This document shows, piece after piece, positions 58,170 to 64,000 of a DNA stretch of 64,000 nucleotides. The notes below the pieces were generated by a model. It was not told the origin of the DNA. It worked only from the letters and a program-made list of their open reading frames with translations, and did no database searches. The stretch's first letter is position 1; each line of letters starts with the position of its first letter. The DNA comes from Pseudodonghicola xiamenensis DSM 18339 (GTDB lineage Bacteria; Pseudomonadota; Alphaproteobacteria; Rhodobacterales; Rhodobacteraceae): NCBI RefSeq assembly GCF_000429365.1, contig NZ_AUBS01000001.1, positions 124,001 through 188,000 of the forward strand. The letters run 5' to 3'. Both the position numbers and the translations under genes were made by a program.

Positions 58170-59287
58170 TCGACATGTCGCCACTCAGCCGGGCGGATCT
58201 GAAAGAGATCGTCCCGAACCTGACCTCCTTCATGCCCGAAAAGCTGATCGACGCCGTTGGCGCGGTATCGCACGAACTGACAGTGGCGCCGGGCCAGACC
58301 CTGATCACCGAGGGAGAGACGAGCAACACGCTCTATCTGATCCGCGAGGGCACTTTCGGCATCTACCGGAGCACCCCGAACGGCGAAGGGGAGATGCGTG
58401 TCGCCGAGATCGGCCCGGGCCAGCCCTTCGGCGAAATGGCTCTGCTGGACGGAGAACCGCGCGCGGCCTCGGTTCGGGCCGAAACCGCAGGTCTGCTGTT
58501 GGAGATCGCTCCGGAGGCCCTGCGCGCCCAACCCGAGGGAGAGGTCAAGTTCCAGGAGCTCAAGGGCGCGCTGGCGACCTTCGTCACCCGGCGCATGCGC
58601 ACCACCACGCAAGAACATGTCGAGGCGCTGGAACGCGAACTGGCACTGAAGAGCGAACAGGAGCAATTCGGCCGTTTCTTCATCTATTCTCTGACCATGA
58701 TGTCCATCGGCACGCTGGTGAACAACGCGCTTGCGCGCAAGGAGGTGGATGTCGACATCTACACGCAGATCTTTGCCTGGCAGTATCTGGCCATCCTTCT
58801 GGTGCCGAGCTTTCTGGTGATCCGGCACATGGGAATTTCGATCCAGTCGCTGGGGCTGACCACAAAAGGGCTGAAACGCTCTCTGAGCGAAGGGGCAGTG
58901 ATTTCGGGCGCGCTCTATGCGCTGACATGGATGATCGCGGCGGGGCTGAGATATTTCGATATGTTGCCGGGCCGGGCGCTGCCCTTCGATCTGCTCGGGA
59001 CGCTGAGCTATTTTCTGCACAGTGCGCTGCAGGAGATTATCGCGCGTGGCTTCCTGCAATCGTCCTTCCAGCGGTTTCTGGGGGATGCCAATGGCCTGTG
59101 GTCGGTGCTGCTGGCCTCGACGCTGTTCGGGATGTTCCACCTGCATTTCGGTATCGCCGCCGTTGTCATGACGATCGCCACCGGCTGCGTTTTCGGCCTG
59201 ATTTACATGCGCCATCAGAATGTCGCAGGTGTTACACTTGTCCATTATGTGATGGGCGTCGCCGCCTTCAATACGGGATTGATATAA
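58166..59287 (+). CDS. cyclic-nucleotide-binding domain fused to CPBP intramembrane protease
   Basis: A 373-aa two-domain protein. Residues ~15-140 are a Crp-type cNMP-binding domain with a phosphate-binding cassette FGEMALLDGEPRAAS at residues 88-102 (Arg 99; A-A-S rather than T-A favours cAMP). A helical linker (VEALERELALKSEQEQ) leads to a membrane domain of the CPBP/Abi (CAAX-like) protease family, with E290 and R294 in QEIIARG, H325 in FGMFH and H360 in LVHYV. The first Glu of the usual EExxxR is Gln 289. It could be a cAMP-gated intramembrane protease. It overlaps the preceding membrane protein gene by four bases. Confidence 0.9.
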   Translation: MIDMSPLSRADLKEIVPNLTSFMPEKLIDAVGAVSHELTVAPGQTLITEGETSNTLYLIREGTFGIYRSTPNGEGEMRVAEIGPGQPFGEMALLDGEPRAASVRAETAGLLLEIAPEALRAQPEGEVKFQELKGALATFVTRRMRTTTQEHVEALERELALKSEQEQFGRFFIYSLTMMSIGTLVNNALARKEVDVDIYTQIFAWQYLAILLVPSFLVIRHMGISIQSLGLTTKGLKRSLSEGAVISGALYALTWMIAAGLRYFDMLPGRALPFDLLGTLSYFLHSALQEIIARGFLQSSFQRFLGDANGLWSVLLASTLFGMFHLHFGIAAVVMTIATGCVFGLIYMRHQNVAGVTLVHYVMGVAAFNTGLI

Positions 59288-59373
59288 TCCAGCTCGAAGT
59301 CACCTCATAACGCGGGGCGCGGGCGGCGCATGTGCAGATGCCCGGACACGCCCCCGGAAAGCGATGGGTTTAA

Positions 59374-60297
59374 ATGATTGATCGTACCTTCTTCATTCCA
59401 CGACCATCCCGGTATTACCGTGATTTCCTGATCTATCTTTTCGGCTTTGCCGCCGCCTTTGTCTGGGGGATCGAGACAAGCTGGCCCATGATCATCCTGC
59501 CCTGGGCGCTGGCGGTGCTTTGCCTGCACCGCGCTGGGCTGTTCTGTCACGAGGTGGTTCATCACGGCAAGACCGCCAGCCTGCGCGGGTTCCGGGCGCT
59601 TTATACCTGGACCGTTGCACTGATCGTGATGGTTCCGCCGCTGCGGTTCGGGCTGCCGCATCTGGCACACCATCGGCTCGGGGTCTTCGGCACTCACGAC
59701 GATCCGCAATATCCGCTGGTGCGCGGCAACCGCTTTGCCATGATCATGGTGCTGCTGGTCATTCCCTTCGTGGTGCCTTTCACCAATCTGCTGATGACTG
59801 TCACCGGGGCGCTGGGGGCCTTTCGCCTCGAACGCGCGCTGGATCGCTGGTCGACGGAAAAGCTGGGCTTCTCGCTCAGTTCGGAACTCGATGCCGCGCA
59901 ACAGGCCGAGGTCAGGCGGCACGCCCAGGTGACGCTTGTGCTGTTCGCCGCCTTCGTGCTGCTCTTGCCCGGGGCGCTGCCCTTCTACTATGCCGTTCTG
60001 GTGGCCGGCTGGGCGTTGATCACCGCGCGCATCCCGCTGGAACATGAATTGGAACGGCTGGCCCAAAGTTCTGGTCCGCATGATCAGATGGCGGACAGCT
60101 TCACCATTGAATCGCCGCTTGCCTTGCTGATCCAGCCGGTGGGGTTCCGCTTTCACACCGCTCATCACATGTATCCCGGGGTGCCCTATCACAACCTGCC
60201 GGCGCTGCATGAAGAGCTCAAGCGCAGCTCTCCCGATTATCGCAACAGCATCATTTCGCTGAGGACCGCGATCCGCGGCCCGAAATCCGTTCGCTGA
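59374..60297 (+). CDS. fatty acid desaturase family protein
   Basis: A 307-aa membrane di-iron enzyme. All three His boxes are seen: HEVVHH, HLAHH and HTAHH. Four or more hydrophobic helices flank them. It is likely to desaturate or hydroxylate acyl chains of lipids or related substrates. The start ATG 59374 has only a weak site (GATGGG). The neighbouring Cfa and glycolipid genes support a lipid role. Confidence 0.88.
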   Translation: MIDRTFFIPRPSRYYRDFLIYLFGFAAAFVWGIETSWPMIILPWALAVLCLHRAGLFCHEVVHHGKTASLRGFRALYTWTVALIVMVPPLRFGLPHLAHHRLGVFGTHDDPQYPLVRGNRFAMIMVLLVIPFVVPFTNLLMTVTGALGAFRLERALDRWSTEKLGFSLSSELDAAQQAEVRRHAQVTLVLFAAFVLLLPGALPFYYAVLVAGWALITARIPLEHELERLAQSSGPHDQMADSFTIESPLALLIQPVGFRFHTAHHMYPGVPYHNLPALHEELKRSSPDYRNSIISLRTAIRGPKSVR

Positions 60298-60338
60298 GCC
60301 CCCTTGCCGCAAACCAGAGCCACAAGGCAGATTAGTCC

Positions 60339-61556
60339 ATGAAAAACGTTATTCACGAACTCGCCGAGGCCATGACCGCCGCCGAACCCGAGGCCCGGTT
60401 CGAAGTCCGATACTGGGACGGAACCGGTTTCAAGATCGGGGAGGAGCCCGAATTCGTCCTGATCTTCAAGACGCCAGCGGCGCTGTCGCGGGTGGTCTCT
60501 GACGCCTTCATGGGCTTTGGCGAAAGCTACATGGCCGGAGATATCGAGGTTGAGGGCGATATCAAGAAACTGTTCTATCTCGGCTTCAAGATCGACTTTG
60601 CCGAACGCCCGATGTCGCTGATGCTGCGGCTGAAGCTGGCCTATCACTTTCTCAAGGCCCGCAATACCATTGCCAGATCGCGCGAGAATATCTCGTTCAG
60701 CTATGACATCGGCAACGATTTCTACGAGCTGCTGCTGGGCCAGGGGATGATCTATACCTGCGCCTATTTCAACTCGCCCGAGGAAAGTCTGGATCAGGCC
60801 CAGTGGAACAAGCTGGAGCTGGTCTGCCAGAAGCTCTGCCTGAAGCCGGGCGATCATATCGCCGATCTGGGCTGCGGTTGGGGCGGGTTCCTGATGCATG
60901 CCGCCGAAAACCACGGGGTGAGCGGCGTGGGGTTCACCATTTCCGCCGAACAGCGCGAATACGCGATGAAGAAGATCGTCGAACGCGGCCTGTCGGACAA
61001 GATCGAGATCCGCCTGCAAGATGCCCGCGAGGCGGATGGGCTTTACGATAAGGTGGCTTCGATCGGGATGATGGAGCACATGGGCAACGCCCAGATCCCG
61101 CCAGTGTTCGAGAGGATCGCCAAGTTGTTGAAACCCCAGGGGCTGGCGCTGGTGCACACCATCGGCAACGACATGGAGCGCCCGATCGACCCCTGGATCG
61201 ACAAATATATTTTCCCCGGCACCCAGGCCTCGCCGCTGACGACGATGGTCAAGGCGATGGCCGACAACGGTCTGGACATGGTCGATCTGGAGAACCTGCG
61301 GATGCATTATCCGCCCACGGTGGAATACTGGCTGAAGAATTTCGACGACAATATCGACCGGATCACCGAGATGTACGACGATACCTTCGTCCGCAGCTTC
61401 CGGCTCTATCTCGAAGTGGCGAGTTCGTCTTTCAGTTGGGGCGACAACCGGCTTTATCATCTGCTGATGACCAAGGGGCTGAACAACCGTCTTCCCGCGA
61501 CGCGGGCGCATCTTGTGCCCACGACCTTCAGGCAGCCCACGACCGAAGGCCTGTGA
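60339..61556 (+). CDS. cfa: cyclopropane-fatty-acyl-phospholipid synthase
   Basis: Cfa methylates unsaturated acyl chains of membrane lipids with SAM to form cyclopropane rings, which hardens membranes under stress. The 405-aa product has an N-terminal domain with GFGESYMAGDIEVEGD, the linker SYDIGNDFYELLLG, motif I ADLGCGWGGFLMHAA, and the VASIGMMEHMG region with the active-site residues. It follows the desaturase by 41 bases; desaturase then Cfa is a plausible sequential pathway. The stop is two bases before the next start. Confidence 0.94.
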   Translation: MKNVIHELAEAMTAAEPEARFEVRYWDGTGFKIGEEPEFVLIFKTPAALSRVVSDAFMGFGESYMAGDIEVEGDIKKLFYLGFKIDFAERPMSLMLRLKLAYHFLKARNTIARSRENISFSYDIGNDFYELLLGQGMIYTCAYFNSPEESLDQAQWNKLELVCQKLCLKPGDHIADLGCGWGGFLMHAAENHGVSGVGFTISAEQREYAMKKIVERGLSDKIEIRLQDAREADGLYDKVASIGMMEHMGNAQIPPVFERIAKLLKPQGLALVHTIGNDMERPIDPWIDKYIFPGTQASPLTTMVKAMADNGLDMVDLENLRMHYPPTVEYWLKNFDDNIDRITEMYDDTFVRSFRLYLEVASSSFSWGDNRLYHLLMTKGLNNRLPATRAHLVPTTFRQPTTEGL

Positions 61557-61558
61557 CC

Positions 61559-62758
61559 ATGACGTTGCATGTCGCCGTGATCTATACCGATGCCGGCGGC
61601 GGCCACCGGGCCAGCGCGCATGCGCTGAAGGCCTGTCTCGAAGCGACCGGTCGCTATCGGGTCAGCCTGATCAACCCCTACAAGGCTCTGATCCCGCATC
61701 TGGATATCTTCGCCCGCCTTGGCCGACGCAGCGGCGAGGATGTCTATAACGAGGTGATCCTGAGGCATGGCCGCAGCGGGTTGGCCTGCTGGCTGTTCTA
61801 CGCCGGGCTGAAGCTGAACTACACGCTCTTCGAAGCGCCGGCGACCCGCATCCTGGCGCATCACTTCGAACGGATAGAACCCGATATCGCGCTGTCGGTA
61901 ATGCCGCTGAGCAATCGGGTGCTGCTGGATGCGCTGGCCCGCTATCGCGCCACGCGTCGGCGGGGCCGGTTACCGCAGGGCGCGGTGCTGATCACCGATT
62001 GGGCAGAGCTGGCCCGGGGCGTCTGGTTCCCCAACCGCAGCGATTATCACGCCATCTGCGGCACCGAGGAGGCGGCGGCCAGCGCCCGCCGGCAACGCCG
62101 GCTGGCGCCGCGGGTTCATACCATGGGCGGGCTGCTGGTTCGGCCCGAATTCGCCGCGGCGGCGCGTCGGCCCGCTGCGCATGAAACGCTGGGGCTCGAT
62201 CCGGCGCGCCCGGTGGTGAGCGTGCTTTACGGCGCTCAGGGCAGTGATCGGATGGTCGATCTGGCAAGCGAAATGGCACGTGTGCCGCACCAGGCCCAGG
62301 TGGTGTTCCTCTGTGGTCGCAACCAGGCGATCGCGGCGCGGATCGGGGCGATGGAACTGCCTTATCCGGCGCATGTGGTCGGGTTCACCGAACGGGTCCC
62401 CGATTATCTTTCGGTGAGCGATCTGTTCATCGGCAAGCCCGGCCCCGGCAGCGTCAGCGAGGCTCTGGCGCTGGGGGTGCCGGTACTGCTGGACCGAAGC
62501 CTCGCCCTGCCACAGGAGAAGGCGGTTCTGCGTCATGTTCTTGCGCAGGAGCGGGGGCAGGCGTTCCGGTCGCTGGAGGAGTTCCGGGCGATGTATCGGG
62601 CCGCTTTGTCGGCGGCAAAGGGCGCGCGACCACCAGGGCTGGCCAATACGTCGAACAGCGATGTGGTGAGCATTCTGGACAGGATTGCCGCTGCGCGCGA
62701 ACCGGTTGCCGCCGGGGCGGGGCCATTCGCCTCCGTGCCCGAGATGAGGCCGGATTGA
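61559..62758 (+). CDS. GT28 diacylglycerol glycosyltransferase (MGDG synthase-like)
   Basis: A 399-aa GT-B glycosyltransferase. DAGGGHRASAHAL near the N-terminus is the GGGHR acceptor loop of the MGDG synthase/UgtP group, and FIGKPGPGSVSEALALGVPVLL is the donor-binding loop as in plant MGD enzymes. It probably transfers a hexose from a UDP-sugar to diacylglycerol. Galactose or glucose cannot be told apart here. ATG 61559 follows the cfa stop by two bases. The next gene (DAG kinase) overlaps its stop (TGATG). Confidence 0.86.
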   Translation: MTLHVAVIYTDAGGGHRASAHALKACLEATGRYRVSLINPYKALIPHLDIFARLGRRSGEDVYNEVILRHGRSGLACWLFYAGLKLNYTLFEAPATRILAHHFERIEPDIALSVMPLSNRVLLDALARYRATRRRGRLPQGAVLITDWAELARGVWFPNRSDYHAICGTEEAAASARRQRRLAPRVHTMGGLLVRPEFAAAARRPAAHETLGLDPARPVVSVLYGAQGSDRMVDLASEMARVPHQAQVVFLCGRNQAIAARIGAMELPYPAHVVGFTERVPDYLSVSDLFIGKPGPGSVSEALALGVPVLLDRSLALPQEKAVLRHVLAQERGQAFRSLEEFRAMYRAALSAAKGARPPGLANTSNSDVVSILDRIAAAREPVAAGAGPFASVPEMRPD

Positions 62759-63690
62759 TGAGCGGTCTCGGCGGGGGGCTCGAAGGCGGTATCGGCGGGC
62801 CCGGCTCGGAGCGGGTGCTGCGCTTTCGCATCATTCACAACCCCCGTGCGGCGATGAAACGCGCGGTCCGGTTCAACGCGGTTCTGGCCGAACTGCGCGC
62901 CGCCGGGCACGAGTATGAGATCGTGACAACCGCCAGGGCGGGGGATGCGGCCTCATTCGCCCGCCAGACGACCCGTGACATGGCCGATGTGCTGGTGGTG
63001 GCCGGCGGTGACGGCACGGTGAACGACGCGCTGCAGGGCATCGGGCCCACAACGCCACCATTGGGGATCTTGCCGTTGGGCACCGCGAATGTCCTGGCGC
63101 ATGAAATCGGCATCGGCACCGATCCGGGGCGGATCGCGCGCTGCCTGATGCAGGGCGCGATCCTGCCGGTGCGTCCGGGGGTGGTGAACGGGCATCGCTT
63201 CATGATGATGGCGGGCGTCGGGCTGGACGCGCAGGTGGTCTCGGACCTTAGGCGCGGCATCAAGAGACGGTTTGGCAAGGCGGCCTATCTGATCGAGGTG
63301 ACCCGAACGCTCAGACGCTGGCCCTGCGATGATATCTGCCTGACTGCCGATGGCGGGGAGGATCATCGTGCCGCCACGGTGGTGATCAGCCGCGGGAAAC
63401 GCTATGGTGGGCGTTTCGTGCTGGCGCCGGGCGGCGATATCGCCATGCCGCGTTTTCATATCACCCTGTTTCCCACTGGCCGGCCGATATCGGTTTTCGC
63501 CCGTTTCGTGGCGATCCCGCTGGGGTTGGTGCATCGGCTCAAGCTGGTGCAGCAGTTCGAGACCGAGGGGGTGATGATCGAAGGCCCGGCCGGTGATCCG
63601 GTGCAGGCCGATGGCGATATCGTGGCCAGGCTGCCGGCGCGGATCGGGCTCTGCCCCGAGCCGGTCTATCTCTGTGTGCCCCGAGGTTAG
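62758..63690 (+). CDS. diacylglycerol/lipid kinase family protein
   Basis: A 310-aa kinase of the YegS/BmrU/DagK group. NPRAAMKRAVR is the N-terminal loop, VVAGGDGTVNDAL the nucleotide-binding motif, and LPLGTANVLAHE the second active-site segment. It likely phosphorylates diacylglycerol or a related lipid and could balance the pool used by the neighbouring GT28 enzyme. The start ATG overlaps the GT28 stop. Its own stop overlaps that of the convergent GT4 gene. Confidence 0.88.
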   Translation: MSGLGGGLEGGIGGPGSERVLRFRIIHNPRAAMKRAVRFNAVLAELRAAGHEYEIVTTARAGDAASFARQTTRDMADVLVVAGGDGTVNDALQGIGPTTPPLGILPLGTANVLAHEIGIGTDPGRIARCLMQGAILPVRPGVVNGHRFMMMAGVGLDAQVVSDLRRGIKRRFGKAAYLIEVTRTLRRWPCDDICLTADGGEDHRAATVVISRGKRYGGRFVLAPGGDIAMPRFHITLFPTGRPISVFARFVAIPLGLVHRLKLVQQFETEGVMIEGPAGDPVQADGDIVARLPARIGLCPEPVYLCVPRG

Positions 63691-64000
63691 GCGATGGCCG
63701 GCTCGGCCCGGGGCGCAGGTGCATCTGTCAATCCGCAGAGCTGGGCCAGCCTGCGGCAGGCCTGCATCCAGTCGAAATCACGCCGCGCTGCCTCCGGCGG
63801 TTCGGGAACCTGCGCCACCGCGTGCCGCAAGGCCGCGACCGCACCATCCAGATCATCGTAGAAATGGGCGTTGGGATAGGCGTGGAACGGCAGGTTGCCG
63901 GGACATTCCGGCAGCACCACATGGCGCCCGGCCACCAGTGCATCCGCCGTGGCCGTGCACAGAACCTCGCTTTTCGAGGGGTTCAGCATGACGCGATAGC
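63687..64000 (-). CDS. GT4 glycosyltransferase, DGD1-like (5' part outside the window)
   Basis: The C-terminal ~104 residues of a GT4 enzyme; the frame stays open to the right edge, so the gene continues beyond base 64000. The segment beginning Y-R-V-M-L-N-P-S-K-S-E-V-L-C-T, with A-D-A-L following, and then NAHFYDD, matches the donor loop of digalactosyldiacylglycerol synthase DGD1 rather than common wzx-type GT4 enzymes. It would add a second sugar to the monoglycosyl lipid made by the GT28 neighbour. The internal Met at 63989 is not the true start. Confidence 0.8.
   Translation of the reverse strand, partial: YRVMLNPSKSEVLCTATADALVAGRHVVLPECPGNLPFHAYPNAHFYDDLDGAVAALRHAVAQVPEPPEAARRDFDWMQACRRLAQLCGLTDAPAPRAEPAIA

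Overview
The window comes from a GC-rich alphaproteobacterium of the Rhodobacterales (Rhodobacteraceae/Paracoccaceae). The call rests on the nuo operon with its extra reading frames, the nuoN-birA-coaX-rnj order, the NuoE C-terminal extension, Hint-domain proteins, the alr-mlaE-mlaF group and short intergenic repeats of a type I associate with this family. I cannot name the genus. No tRNA, rRNA, CRISPR array, insertion sequence or prophage is visible.

Layout. 1-16462 (+): the nuo operon for respiratory complex I, from a 5'-truncated nuoB to nuoN, with seven small extra reading frames between the core genes. 16530-19746 (+): birA, coaX and rnj, closed by a bidirectional terminator at 19768-19809. 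19826-26087 (-): a DEAD-box helicase, two tandem paralogous glycosyltransferases, prfC and a Hint-domain protein. 26268-29315 (+): an SDR with a degenerate active site, an orphan FbpC/PotA-like ATPase and a tandem-GNAT protein, followed by hairpin repeats. 29631-30305 (-): a WYL regulator. 30821-33386 (+): tatABC and a DUF815 ATPase, each followed by a terminator. 33505-49197 (-): a long, mostly housekeeping block: LysM/LytM lipoprotein, pcm, surE, an SDR, a small hypothetical, purF, a Hint protein, cvpA, radA, pqiA-like, mlaF, mlaE, alr, dnaB, pyrE and an exported alpha/beta hydrolase.

49847-63690 (+) is the accessory-looking part. It holds a Cache-HAMP class III adenylate cyclase, a methyltransferase, a binding protein fused to an ABC permease, a second permease with no ATPase gene, an epimerase, an acyltransferase 3, a polytopic membrane protein, a cNMP-binding domain fused to a CPBP intramembrane protease, a fatty acid desaturase, a cyclopropane fatty acid synthase, a GT28 glycosyltransferase like MGDG synthase and a diacylglycerol kinase. 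A convergent GT4 gene at the right edge resembles the plant DGDG synthase DGD1.

My main hypothesis is that this last region couples an envelope sensor that makes cAMP to a cAMP-responsive membrane protease and to a set of lipid-remodelling and glycolipid enzymes. Each domain call rests on motifs I can see. The functional linkage is inference from gene order, overlapping genes and the cyclase/cNMP pairing.
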